Source: Cenococcum geophilum 1.58
Taxonomy: Eukaryota; Ascomycota; Dothideomycetes; Gloniales; Gloniaceae
DNA: 64,000 bases
Direction of reading: 5' to 3'
Assembly (NCBI GenBank): GCA_001692895.1
Contig: KV748181.1
Location: 1,369,640 to 1,433,639, forward strand
Of this stretch, positions 11,966-23,500 are shown in pieces; position 1 is the stretch's first letter, and each line of letters starts with the position of its first letter. The translations under genes and the position numbers were made by a program. The notes under the pieces are model-generated. The model was given only the letters and a program-made list of their open reading frames with translations. It made no database searches and had not been told where the DNA came from.

Positions 11966-12965
11966 ATACTATCTAAGAGTATTTTATTTAGCTTAGCGCA
12001 GCTTATAAATAGCGAGAAATATAGCGACTTAAAACTTATATGCTAGGGGCTAGAGTTTAAAGTCTATAAAGCAATTATATGCACCTAATCTCCTATACTT
12101 ACAGCTGCTTATAATAAAGGCTTTTAGGTAAAAGCTAACTAAACATTTAGTAGAATTAACCCTAACTAACCAACTAACGGGTAGGAGGCGGCAACTAATA
12201 TTATAAATATTAACGAGTTCGATTCTGGCACCGTTAAGAGGATAATCTAATTTATATATAAGAGGGATTATAAGAATGGTAAGGAGGAGCAAGAATCTAA
12301 TATTGATAACGCCGATGCCTTATCGCTATATAAACTAAATAATAGCGGTAGCGATAATAAAGACACAACGATACGGCCGACAACGGCCTATATCACACTT
12401 CGTCACATCTATATTAATGTAATTGCTAATTACTACGATATACTATAGCTAAAAGAGCTTATAAATATAAAAATCTAATATATTCTAGGAACTAGCTAAT
12501 CCGCAAACGGGTTTTCTAATATTATTAAGAATGTCTTTAGCCTAATAAGTGACTTAGTATTATATAATATAATTACCTTAATAGCGGCCGAGTATATTAA
12601 AGAGCTTATTAAACTTAAGGACTTTATAGAGCTAGACGTTATAGGCAATTTCGCCATCGGCATTATATGGACAGCGATTACCGCATCTAAGGACATAGAG
12701 GAAATTTTTATACTAAAACTTTAAGCTATCTAATCTTAGCTATAATAAATAGAATTACTGCTTTAATCCGCTAAGGCGAGGTATGCCGCGGCTAAGCGCA
12801 AAAGCGAAAACATTAATAACTGTCTTAATACCCTCTGTATAACTAGGACCTGTTATAATATTAGTTATAGAGCCGAGTTTATATATTATATTAAGGATAG
12901 CAGTTATCTATCCAACCCTAATTACCCTTATATACTTTGTTGTAAAAGGTGCGAGTATTATATAT
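11966..12965 (+). pseudogene. Fungal BTB/POZ-domain protein relic
   Basis: A single plus-strand frame of about 333 codons carries about 16 stops, all TAA/TAG. Near the N-terminus the pattern SLxQLxNSEKYSDLKLIC, then EFKVYKAIIC, QSPILTAAYNKGF and finally a segment ending VKRIIQFIY is that of the BTB/POZ fold. A second region (VIANYYDI, LKELINIK, FSNIIKNVFSLI, IAAEYIKELI, DFAIGI-like) is the helical part typical of fungal BTB proteins, followed by a coiled coil (about residues 230-270). A Cys-rich C-terminus (CLNTL, TRTCYN, CCKRCEY) is the usual ending in this fungal family. BTB domains mediate dimerisation. The specific role is unknown. The probable start codon is ATA (from ATG) at 11966. It is non-functional because of RIP. 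Assignment rests on motif recognition, not on a database search. Confidence 0.8.
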
Positions 12966-13131
12966 AAGTAAAGATATATAGCTTAGGAGATCGGCTTAGG
13001 TAGGAAGTTATTATATAATACTTCTCTTCCTTTCTTTGTTTGGGTTAATCTAAGAAATTTAAATATATATCTTATCTATAGTCGGTCCGTTAGATATTAT
13101 ATAGTAACTATATTATCTATCTCCTATTAGC

Positions 13132-13168
13132 CTCCCCTTACCTTACCCTTACCCTTACCCTTACCCCC
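13132..13168. repeat. Telomere-like CCCTTA tract
   Basis: Roughly five consecutive ccctta units (with one shorter cctta at the start) end in ccccct. The canonical fungal telomere would read CCCTAA, so this is a variant or a chance microsatellite. It lies between the BTB relic and the 3' end of the DUF3435 relic. Confidence 0.6.
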
Positions 13169-13389
13169 CTAAACGAATTACAAAATCCTAGTTATTGTAT
13201 CTATTCTACTAAATACTAGAATAGGATTGGATAATAATAAACTAAAATAAAATAAAAAGTAGTAAAGAATAATAAGATAAGCGCGTAATAATTAAGAAAA
13301 GGTCCTATATATAAGGAATATATAGTTCTAAATTTACTAATTATATACCTTTCTATAGGTACTAGAGGGTCAGCACAGGATTCTTATAT

Positions 13390-14560
13390 AGGTAAGGCGA
13401 CTTACCTAGCGGTACCTCTTAATTGGATGCTATATGCCATACATAAGGGCTACGTAATTTTTAAAATACTTAAGTCCTTTAATTTACTCTAAGCAATAAG
13501 GATGCTTACAGTGGAACCCCTACCTAAATACTCCTTCTATAACGTGATTATTAAGATACTTTTATAGTGTATCCTTCTTTATAAATAGGCGGGTCTGCCT
13601 TAGCGTTAAGAGTTAATTATTGCTAATGTAGATAAGGTAAATAAGATTAGTAAACGTTATAGGATATAATAGCTATATTATCTTAACACCCTCTTCCTTA
13701 ATCGGGACCGCGCTCCATATCTTATCTAAGTTTTCTTAAAAAGGCGAGTCTAAGCTAATCTATTCTTTCTACCGCTTTGCCTATTAATAGGTACTAATAT
13801 CAGCGTCACTTGCACCTCTTTTTACGCCTATTATACTTTAGTCTACTTTAGACCTAAGTTAAAATCTAATAGCCTTGCTTAGGATCCTATTCTGCTAACT
13901 CTCTTATTAATTATAATACTTAATAAGATTGCGGATAAACTTTATATAGAGTTTTATAGCGTGTCCTTCTTTAAGCTTATTTAGCGGCTAAGATAGTAGT
14001 TTGGTAATAGCAGCATATTCGCGAAATTTATACTATACAGCTAAACGAGTGGGAATTTCCGTCCTAACACTACCACTAAGCTATTTTTTAATATTGTAAT
14101 TGTTAATAGCATTATAAAAATTAAGAATAACCTAGTCCTCTTTTTGTTTGCGTAGGACGTTTATAATATTATAAAGTTTATGTCTAGCTTCGTTATAACA
14201 GTTATATAGTTTTATTCCCTTCGCGGTATTAATAGGGTGATATCCCTAGCTCCTAATCTTTTACTTATATTGCTCTTATTTCTCGCGAAGCTGCAAAATA
14301 TTAGGGTGTTAATTAAGTTCTAGCTAGAATTTAAGCTTTTGCTTATTAGTTAGACCTATAGGGGCCCGCTTATCTCTTAAGATCCCTATCCCTATCTATG
14401 CGGTATATTAGATAAAGTCGTCCTGTAATAAAGTCCTAAAGTAGATTAACTAGAAATCGCGCTTAATTAAATTAGGTAAATAAAACCGTTGGTAGGTATT
14501 ACCGTAATAACCTATTGTTTAATTTCACTCTTCTAGAGTAAGGGCGCCTAGAAAACTTAG
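13390..14560 (-). pseudogene. DUF3435 tyrosine-recombinase relic, C-terminal part (split by element A)
   Basis: The minus-strand frame continues from the part at 29466-30900. Just after the junction it shows LGALTLEE, TIGYYGNTYQRFYLP and KRDF, which match the region around the last catalytic His/Tyr boxes of DUF3435 recombinases (usually GHxGSTYxxxYxP). Next come the family's linker motifs (TAKGIKLYxxYNEARHKL, QKEDQVILNFY, REYAAITKLLSQPLNKL), and near 13425-13530 the C-terminal zinc-finger segment GFHCKHPYCLE, KGLKYFKNY. The finger's His residues now read Tyr, as CAC/CAT to TAC/TAT RIP changes would give. Stops are RIP-type. The family is related to Crypton recombinases and to Starship captains. 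The C2H2 tail is common in the Crypton-like members. Confidence 0.82.
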
Positions 14561-14828
14561 TGTATAATTACAGCACCTGTTGTACTAAACGCGTGCTTAC
14601 GCGTTCGGTACACCAGGTACGCGTTTACGCGTTTAGTGCACTAACCACTCGCTTACGCGTCTGGTGCACTTACAAAGCACTAACTAATTAGGGGGGAGGT
14701 GCATTAGTATATAAACTACGTAGTCTGCTTTATACAATTAACAGTCACCATCTAAACAAGCATACAATACTACATGTATTTCGTGCCCGTGGATACGACT
14801 TACTCGTGCTATTAAGTTAGTACAAATA
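14561..14828 (+). repeat. Element A 5' LTR (268 bp)
   Basis: Begins TGTATAATTAC and ends in ATA (a RIP-changed ACA). It contains five ACGCGT hexamers at 14589, 14599, 14619, 14627 and 14655, arranged in palindromic modules of the type aaACGCGTgcttACGCGTtc. LTRs of B and C are about 50 bp shorter and carry a single such module with two hexamers. The internal region starts at 14829 with ctgatcagtgagcgcg. I could not match this to a tRNA primer site. Confidence 0.95.
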
Positions 14829-15007
14829 CTGATCAGTGAGCGCGCACAGATCAGCAATCACTTAATACCTCCCCCCAAGCGATATACACAACAGCGACCA
14901 CCCGTTTAGACTCCTAGTACGACCTGCTAAAAGGTCGGAAGTCGGGGATTACGGACTTATCTCCAACTCTGTATACTTATTTAAGTCTTAGTACGGTTTA
15001 CTGGAAG

Positions 15008-15028
15008 CAGACATGGGAATAAGCAAGC
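15008..15028. repeat. hAT left terminal inverted repeat
   Basis: Matches the reverse complement of 18180-18200 at all but two positions near the tip (CAGAC/CAGAG and the following base). Confidence 0.9.
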
Positions 15029-15353
15029 TGGCTTGCTAGATTGGCTTGCTTGCTTGCTGACTAATCAAGCAAGCCAGCAAGCTAGAAGATCTATTTTAGG
15101 CAAGCAAGCAAGCCAAAATGAGGCTCAGCTTGCAAGCTAGCTTGCCCGCTTGATAGGAAATATATATACTAGATTTTGGTTGAGAGTTGAATCTTATGAT
15201 ACACTTTTGGTGGTGATTTTGACGCGTATAATTGTTTTTCCGCGCCGAGCGTTCTCGCGCTCAAGTCGCGATCTATATTCAAGGAGATCTCTCTACCAAA
15301 CCCCCCTAAAACACCACCACAATTACAGCTATCTACTAGCCCTTCTATTAGTG

Positions 15354-17707
15354 ATGCCTCAGGATCTTACCGAAGCCAACCTAAACGCGATAGCCACTCC
15401 AACGCCTACAATTACACTTTCCGAAGCTGTCACTCCAGACGCGTCTCCACCGCCTTCAGATGATACTGACTTTGAGAGAAACTACGATGGGATTGACTGG
15501 GGCCGACTCGACTAATATCAGAAGCCATTTAGAATCTTAGAGAGGAATGCAAGCTTTATTTACCAGTACGGATATCGACTTCAACATCGCACCAGCAAGC
15601 GACTATTTTGGGAATGTAAATATTGCCATCAGCATGTTATACCTGGTGGCCGATTTAATATTACCTCTGCTACTTCTTCTGCCTCCCAACACCTTGCAGA
15701 AGAGAGGGAAGGCCACAGTTACAATAAGCAAGGCGTAATTGAATTCACAAAGAAGCGGAAGGCGACAATTCTTAAAGTACTCAACGGGAAGCATAGAATC
15801 TCTCAAGGCCTCGCAAACGATCTTATTGGCGGCTTTAATAAGAAGGCCTTTCAGCAAGCTNTAATCNAATNGATTACCGACAATAATCATCCTCTACGAG
15901 AGGTTAAAACACCTTCCTTTCGTGTTATAATAGCCGCTGCCAATCGCGACGCAGAGCGGTGGATTTGGAAAAGCCATAAGTCAGTTCGGCTTCATATAAT
16001 GCAGGACTACGAGGCCTACCAGCCAGCTATAATTAAGGAGCTTGCAAGCGCCCGTTCAAAGCTTCATTTCTCATTCNATGGCTGGACTACACGCAGTGGC
16101 AAACACGCTCTTACTGGTGTATGTATTCACCACCTTAATCGCGAAGGCCGAGTTGTTAACTACTTAATTGCTTTGCCAGAGCAACTCGGCCGTNATACAG
16201 GAATCAACTACGCTCAAGTAGTCGGTGACGTCCTCACTCGTTTTAACGTCAGTAGTGAGAGGCTTAGCTATTTTATTACTAACAACGCCGCCAATAACGG
16301 CACCTGTATAGATCATCTATCTACCAAGTTTAGCTTCAAGAAAAAGGACCGTTAGATTTGGTGCGCGGCCCACATCCTCAACCTTATAGCCCAGTCGATT
16401 TTATTTGGAAAAGATAAAGAAGCATATAAGAATGAGGATTTAAATATACCAGTGAGTTAATTAATAAATCTTCACTTCCTACTCTCTNACTGACTTCTAC
16501 TAAACAGGACAAAGAACGCTTCCTTAAAGAATGGCGAAAAGAAGGACCTCTCGGCGTTCTTATTAACATCCTTAACTCTATCAATACACCTCAGCTTCAT
16601 CAACTTTTTNAAGAGTACNAGCGACAGGAGCAGGTTACTGCACCAGAGGCTAAGGGCAGAATTCTTGAAGTAGTAAAGCCAGTCAAAACCAGATGGAATA
16701 GTTATCACGACGCCTTCGCCCGAGCCGTCCTTCTTCGCAGCCCAATCGATTCAATTACACAATACATAATTCGGAAATATAATAAGGAAGTGGCTCCTCT
16801 AATAGCCAAAGGAAAGAAGGTACCTCTACCTCCACCACTTATTGCAGGCGGAGCGTTAACCTCTAACGATTGGGACGTCATTATCAACTACATCAACATT
16901 CTATTACCAATTCGCGAAGCTACCAAGATGCTTAAAGCTAGAGGCAAATCGGGCCTACATGGCGCGATTTGGGAGGTGATTCCTACACTCGATTGGCTGC
17001 TCAACCTCTTTAAAGAAAAGAAGGCCCGAGTAGCTGAAGCAACAATGGAAGGCTATCCTAATTAAGAACCAATTAAGGATCACTACGCAATTAACCTTAA
17101 TCGCGGGTGGTTAAAACTGCAGAAGTATTTTAAGAAACTTGACGAGACTCCCGTCTACTACGCAGCCGTTCTACTTCATCCTTTATACAAAAACTTCTGC
17201 AAATATGCATAGGCAGATCGCCCAGATTGGCTGATTAAAAACGACTCAGCTTTTCTTAAGCTTTGGCTTCAATATAAAGCTGAACCAGAGACCTCAATTA
17301 CGTCACCAACTCAGTCACCAACTCAGCGGCAAAAACCATCGCATGCGGCGTCCGGTAGAGACGACTACATTNGAGCCAACACTCGTGGCTCTCAAGGCCT
17401 TATTGACCTCGATGAGTACGAAGCTTGGAGAGTTCAAGAGCCTCTCAATCACGATCATCCGCTTGCGAGCGATCCTATATTATATTGGTGGCAGGAGCGA
17501 TCAACTCGGCCAAAGCTCTCAAAGATGGCTCTTGATATATTGACAACACCAGCTACAAGCGATAACTGCGAACGAGCCTTTAGTGAAGCTGGTGATCTTT
17601 TAGAGCCACGTCGCTCAAGGCTTCGGCCTGATCTTATTGCTGCCTTGCAGTGTAATCGTAGCTACAAAAGGATGGGCTTCAAAAGATCTAGTACAGATGG
17701 TAAGTGA
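15354..17707 (+). pseudogene. hAT-family transposase (BED finger, hATC domain), defective
   Basis: The frame runs from the ATG at 15354 (MPQDLTEAN). An acidic/Pro-Ser-rich N-terminus is followed by a BED zinc finger at about 15590-15720 (WECKYCHQH, then HLAEEREGH). The catalytic core then begins (HFSFxGWTTRSGKHALTG, YFITNNAANN, probably once TDNAANN) and continues with the CAAHILNL box and a TRWNSYHDAF segment. The hATC dimerisation domain is at about 17490-17690 (DPILYWWQ, TPATSDNCERAFSEAGDLL, RRSRLRPD). RIP-type stops are at 15513, 16353, 16456, 17063 and near 17209, and there is one frameshift between about 16440 and 16500. Ambiguous bases at 16194, 16610 and 16619 fall at positions where C would restore His or Gln. 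The protein would be about 780 residues. It would cut and paste the element by the RNase-H-fold hAT mechanism if intact. Confidence 0.93.
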
Positions 17708-17766
17708 GCCACGATCTACATAGGCGATAGCTAACATCTAGGTGCTTCAAAAGTAGAAGCCTTATC

Positions 17767-17925
17767 ACCAGAGCCTCTCTCAAAGTCTCTCTCAAAGTCT
17801 CCCTCAGAGCCTCGCTCAAAGCCTCCCTCAGAGCCTCCCTCAGAGCCTCCCTCAAAGTCTCGCTCAAAGCCTCCCTCAAAGCCTCCCTCGAAGCCTCCAT
17901 CAACGCGTTCCTCAAAGCCGCTCTC
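17767..17925. repeat. 12-bp minisatellite in hAT 3' region
   Basis: About a dozen copies of a unit close to gcctccctcaaa. In the plus-strand frame of the transposase the array would read as Pro-Ser-Lys-rich repeats beyond the present TGA at 17705-17707, so it may once have been a C-terminal tail or simply 3' untranslated sequence. Confidence 0.85.
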
Positions 17926-18208
17926 AACACCTCGCCAAGCTTTGCGATAACTACCCCTACGTAACTACATTATATAACTACGAGTCGGGCCGCGGAGGAG
18001 AGATTTTGGGGTGGCCTACAGCCTCAATTTTGTATATAACACCAAGACTTCTATACAAAATTCAATCAAGCGGGCAAGCAAGCCAAGCAAGCCGACAATT
18101 TTGGCCAAACAAGCCAAGCAAGCAAGCTCAAGGTGTTAAAAATTACAAGCCAGCAAGCTGAGCCTGCTCAGCTTGGCTCGCTTGCTTATTCCCAACTCTG
18201 ACTGGAAG

Positions 18209-18561
18209 TTATAGACGCGAATATAGACCTGTATAGAACCCCCTACCCTTAACCTCTTTAAACCTTAAACCCCTATTCCTACTACACCCTCCCTTAATAC
18301 CCCGACCTCTTTTTGGGCCCCTTATAGAGACCCCCTACCCTTCTGCGAACTACTATGGACCTGTTAAGACCCCTTACGGAGACCCCCTACCCTCCTGTGA
18401 ACTACTACGGACCTGCTAACTACCTTTACGAACCGTTATAAAGCCTCTTACCCTTCCGCGAACCATTACGGACCTATTAATCAATTTTACGGACCGTTAT
18501 AAGACCTCCCCTACCCGTTATAAGCTGCTACCACCCACTACGCACCACACTATACTATAGT
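18209..18561 (+). other. Element A untranslated leader (second part)
   Basis: This is the continuation of the leader that begins at 14829. It contains degenerate tandem copies of a pyrimidine-rich segment (ccccctaccctcctg, actactacggacctgcta, ttacggaccgttataa) that also occur in the leaders of B and C. No reading frame is present. Confidence 0.7.
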
Positions 18562-20095
18562 ATGGCAGACATTAGTAAGCAAGTCAGCGAAGGTTAAAAG
18601 AAGTGGAGATAAGGAGTTAACGTTACGTCTACAAACGACGTTAATGACTACATTAGTTTTAAAATCCTTAAATATAAATACTTTAAGCTTATAAATAACG
18701 ACCTATAGGAGCAATACTAGGAAGACTTTACAGACTTTACGGAAGCTATTCTTAAGGCCTATAACCCTATTACTATCCGTAAATTACAAACCCTTTTACG
18801 TAACTAAGGTGTATGGGTTAAAAGGAATAAACGAGTTACTGTTATATAGTCCTTATATAACACAATACACGAGAAGGACTAAATAGAATAGACTAAAGAG
18901 GAAATCCTAGACCAGTTCTAAGAAACTAAGGAACTCTTTACTTCTTTTAAACTTAATGTAATTGCTAGCCTTATACCTAACCCACTTAACTAAATTTGTC
19001 CTATAAACCTAAGCGGCTTTAGACTTGACCTTATTGGCCAAAATACACCCTACTCTTAAGTTATGGATTATAATACCCTTATAAACTAAAATACGGACCA
19101 AATTACCCCCGCTATTTAAGTTATAGATCCGCAAGCCATATATCTGCAAGCCATAGATCCGTAAGTTACAGATCCGCAACCTATTTAAGTAAAGACCTAC
19201 GGCAAGGAGCTAGCTAACCTAGCTAAGCTCTATACCGACAAATCTAAGTATAGCGGTAAAAATGATAATTTTAACTTTAAACTGACCATCTTTACGGACC
19301 TCTACTAGAAGGCTAATATTCCTAAATAAGAGTTTAGCCAAGCCTACTCTACTATGCTGCGCGGCCTAGTACTTAACTACTACTACACCAACCTTAAGAG
19401 CAACCCCCTTAGTGTCCCCTTTGATAAGCTATATAAAGCTACCTGTAACTACTTTAAAGGACCGGAATATAGGCGTAATATCCTTACCTAATAGAATGCG
19501 ACTAAACTACGGACTGTAATCGATAAGAACACCGAAAAATTGACTATAGAGTGTCTGTAAATCCTTATTAAAGACCTCTAGCACCTATAGTATAGCCTTG
19601 ACGCTAAGCTTCGAACAAATAACTTCCTGTACAATAAACTTATTACGGCTTACCAGGAAGTAGAGCCTTGTAAGTACGCCTATTATAAGCCTATAGACAC
19701 CTTAGCTAGCCTTATTAATGACCTATGCTCCTCTATTATAATGTATAAAGTTTTAAACCCACTGGGCAGCACTTAAGCCTTTACCACAGATATTTAATAT
19801 CTACAGACAGACTTAGACGTCTACTTTACGGACCGCCGTTACCGCTAGCAGCACCTATACTAACCAAGTCCCACCTATAACCCCTGCAGCAACTCCTATA
19901 TAAAAGCATACCCCTACAGATAAACAAGCTAGAAATGCTTCGTATATAGCAAGGAAGGATATTAGTCTATAAGGTATACCCAGAAAGAACATAATAGGTC
20001 TAAGAAGAGATTTAATAAACGGATTAGCTAGTTTATCTTAGAATACAAAGGAGAGAAAGAAGAGGAGCCCCCTAATAAGTTAATAGAAGCCCTTA
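18562..20095 (+). pseudogene. Element A gag
   Basis: Starts at ATG 18562 (MADISKQV) and follows one frame with RIP-type stops to the point where the second copia element is inserted. The N-terminal region has the motif SFKILKYKYFKLINNDLQ. A capsid-like part follows (ELANLAKLY, FNFKLTIFTDLYQKA). Near 19925-19985 is a zinc-knuckle remnant, CFVYSKEGYQSIRYTQKE, in which former Cys and His positions read Tyr. The frame resumes after the insertion at 25563 as protease. Confidence 0.85.
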
Positions 20096-20293
20096 TGTAA
20101 CCGACTACCGGTACTATGCCAAAACACCTACGTATCACCTGCGTATCACTTACGTATCACACTGTTTTAGTTACGTAGTAGTCTCCCCTTTTATCTTATT
20201 ACCAACACCTTCCTCATGTATTTATATCACTTAATTTCCATAGAATTACAATTAAGTCGTTCTTGCAATTCTTCCCACACTGCAAAGCTTACA
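20096..20293 (+). repeat. Second copia element 5' LTR
   Basis: TGTAACCGACTACC to GCTTACA, matching 25360-25557. It contains a short threefold repeat of a word like tgcgtatcac. Confidence 0.95.
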
Positions 20294-20583
20294 GTTATGA
20301 GCCCGGATCGCACTACCTGCTAAGCAATCAAATCTACCTATTGCATCATCTGTCAAGCAGTTAATTTGCTACCTCATTTAAGAAGTTACTACTTCTACCA
20401 CCTTTGTAAGTGTCTTAAGCTTCTTCACCTATCAAACGAACGATTAACGCTGACGGACAATTGAACCCAACCGACGAACGAGCTGACGAATCAAATCAAG
20501 AGCTCAAAACGTCAAAATAAGGTTTAGCCTCAACGCTAGCTAGACCCTGACTCGGACCCTTCCTAACCTAATTAAACTCTAAA

Positions 20584-23500
20584 ATGATGACTAATACAAA
20601 CGAATCTTCTTCTAAAATCAACCTTATCCTCAACCAGCCTTCTAATTGGATTCAATGGTTCTTTATTATACAAGACACTGCTGAAACTAACAAGGTATGG
20701 CAGTACATCGACCCATCTACGAAGAAAGACAAACTTCCTACGCTCGAACCACCGCATCGACCTGTACCAGCGGACGTACTTCCTAACGCTACGACGATAG
20801 CTCAGCTAGACCAAATCAAGCTCACTGCCTACAACCAGCTCTATGCTGAATACAAAGACGATCTACGCGTACACCAAAAGCAAGAACAGGCCATAAGGGA
20901 CATCAGTAACTACATTGTTCGATCGACATCGGTAGCCTACCTTCCCCTTATCGACGGCCTCAAAACAGTACACGAACGACTTCAGGCATTAAAGACTGCA
21001 TTAGCTCCTACCACATCAGGTCAAAAGCATGACGTCCTAAATCAATACACGGCTTTGAAAACCTACAATAAAAGGCAGAGCATCGACAAATGGCTAAACA
21101 GTTGGAGGAACGTCTACAAGCTGGCAGAACAATTGGAGCTACCAGACGTGCAGGGATTTAGGCCACACTATGACTTCGTTCGAGCCATTAAACCCGTCTC
21201 TTCTAGCTTCGCAGGAGCTCTAGAAGTAGACCTTATTCGCAAGGAACGGAAGGACGAACCTGCCCCATCTATCATCGATCTCATCGAGGAATTCAAGGAG
21301 CACTACCGCATGCAGCAAGCATCGTCTTCTACCTCGACTGCCAATAACTCTGCATTCGCAACACTTCAAAACAACTCCAATTCCAATCCAGACCTCAATT
21401 CCAATTCCAAATCCGATTCAAAATGGCATAAGGAATGCATATGCGGCCTCGTACATCGATTCAACGACTGCTACTACATTGCTGAGCAGAAGCGCCCTTG
21501 AGGATGGAAACCAAACCCAGACATCCAAAAGAAAGTAGATGAAACGATCTCATCTACGCCTTGGATTAAACGTATTGTCAAATGGATTCAAAAAAGAGAG
21601 AAGGAAGCAAAGAAGGACGTAGAATCTACAATTGATTTTAACTCCAAGACCCCACCTTCTACAACACCAACCAGCCATGCTGCTGTGTTTAGTACTGGTC
21701 AAGTTCCTTTTGAACTCCAGAACACCTGGATACTCGACCCTGGTGCAGATACCCACGTCTGCAATAATAAGGATGACTTTACATTCTCCTACCCAGCTGC
21801 AGAAGACGACTACCTAATTGCTAGCGGAAATTTTGAAAAGATTCAAGCTTACGGAACAGTTACTATTACTGTTAATACACCTACTAGGAAGTCAAATTTG
21901 AAGCTATCCCACGTAGCACTAGCACCTACCTTTTTCACAAATATTGTAGCACTCTCAAGAGCTACTGATAATGACATCCATTTCGACTCAGGACAAAACT
22001 TACTATACCGTCTAGCAACTAGAGAGACAGTATGCTATGCGAGACGACTAGGGGGCCACTGGGCACTGATGCACAGAGAGCCTACCCTAGATTCGACAAC
22101 TCAATCAACCTTCTCAACAAGAAGACATCAACCAAGCAGAATGGCCCGTAAACCAGTCGGAGCCACAGCTACAAAATGGCACAAAATACTTGGCCATGCA
22201 GGACCTNACGCTATTNAGCAGCTTCCTAAGCACGTCAATGGCGCAGAGCTCGAAGAGCTAATCGATGAACGAGCACCGCTCAAAATCAAATGTAAAGTTT
22301 GCTTAATATCAAAGCATACACAGCAGATCTCTCGAAGACGAGAACACGAATTCCCAGCCACTCGACCATTCGAGCGGGTAGCATTCAATATCATTACCCT
22401 TAGAGAACCAGGGTACAACGGCAATAGATACGTGATGCACTTCTATTGCACGTATTCTAAATTTAACTTTATATTTACCGCAAAGAACAAGGACAAAGCT
22501 ACTGTCCTACCTACCATTCGTAAGACTTACCAGCTGATCAAAATACGATTCCACCAAGACGTCGTCTTCTTCTGGAGCGATGACGAACGAGCTTTTGGAC
22601 AGACAGGAGACACCCTACAGACATGGTGCGCAGACGAAGGCATTACTTTTAAATGCCGAGCCCCGTATACAGAGGAACAAAATGGCGGAGCTGAACGATC
22701 TGGACGAACCCTTATGGAACGGTCTAGGGCTATGCAGCTAGAAGCTTCCTTACCCCCGTCTCTAGGACCAGAGGCGTTCCTTACTGCTAGATACGCCCTC
22801 AATCGAACACCAAATGAGCAGCTAGGGTGGAAAACTCCGTATAAGATTGCCTACGGCAAGCCGCCATCACTTACCCATATGCACGTATATGGCTGCAAGA
22901 CCTATACGCTGGACAAAAGAGTCAAAAGGGGAGATAAGCTAGGTCCTCGTGCGTCGATTGGACACCTAGTCGGCTATAATTCGACTAATATCTACCGCAT
23001 CTAGATTCCAAGCCTCCGCAAAGTTATTTAAACTAGAGACGTCACATTTAACAAGACCTCGTTCTATAACCCTAAGGGTCAAGATATTAACTACCTGCTA
23101 AGGGAAGTATTAGAAGACACCCTCTAGACAATTAGTCTACTAGAACCTCTCTATAAGGATAAATCTAAGGATGAATCTATCCTATATAGACCTACCTTAA
23201 ATATAGATCAAACGACTACACCTAAATCAAACGATTTGGCAGAGCCTCTTATAAAGGATATTGAGCAGCTACCGACTCCTAGCAGAACGGTATCTCCAGA
23301 TTTACTAGAATCGAACACCTTACTATAAGGACTTTAAGACGACATCCTGGATATAATTAAAGTAATTCCTAACTAACTAAGCAGTTTATTAGAACCGTTA
23401 AATATAGCTCTATAAGCTAATAAAGTCTTAGCTAAACCTTCTACCGACCTTATCCTACTAGAAGGATCTAAACGAATTTAACGTTAAGCGTATGCGACAG

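Larger units (their letters stand above)
15008..18200 (+). mobile_element. hAT DNA transposon inserted in element A leader
   Basis: The terminal inverted repeats start CAGACATGGGAATAAGCAAG (left) and CAGAGTTGGGAATAAGCAAG (right, read inward). The 8-bp target duplication actggaag lies at 15000-15007 and 18201-18208, which is diagnostic for hAT. Both subterminal zones (15020-15150, 18060-18190) are dense in the word aagcaagc and its complement, presumably transposase-binding sites. It encodes one BED-finger hAT transposase. RIP is light here and several single ambiguous bases occur. Confidence 0.96.

Noticed and set aside
12050..12696. Two minus-strand open stretches of 80 and 66 codons
   Set aside because: They are antisense to the BTB/POZ relic, whose plus-strand frame has clear family motifs.
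15547..15738. Plus-strand 63-codon open stretch and the opposing minus-strand 95-codon one
   Set aside because: Both are out of frame with the BED zinc finger of the hAT transposase, which occupies this region in the third frame.
17688..17930. Minus-strand 80-codon open stretch rich in Arg-Glu-Ala-Leu
   Set aside because: It is the translation of the 12-bp minisatellite and has no independent support.
22128..22802. Minus-strand open stretches opposite the copia integrase
   Set aside because: Antisense to a well-supported gag-pol frame in a lightly mutated region, so long antisense frames are expected.
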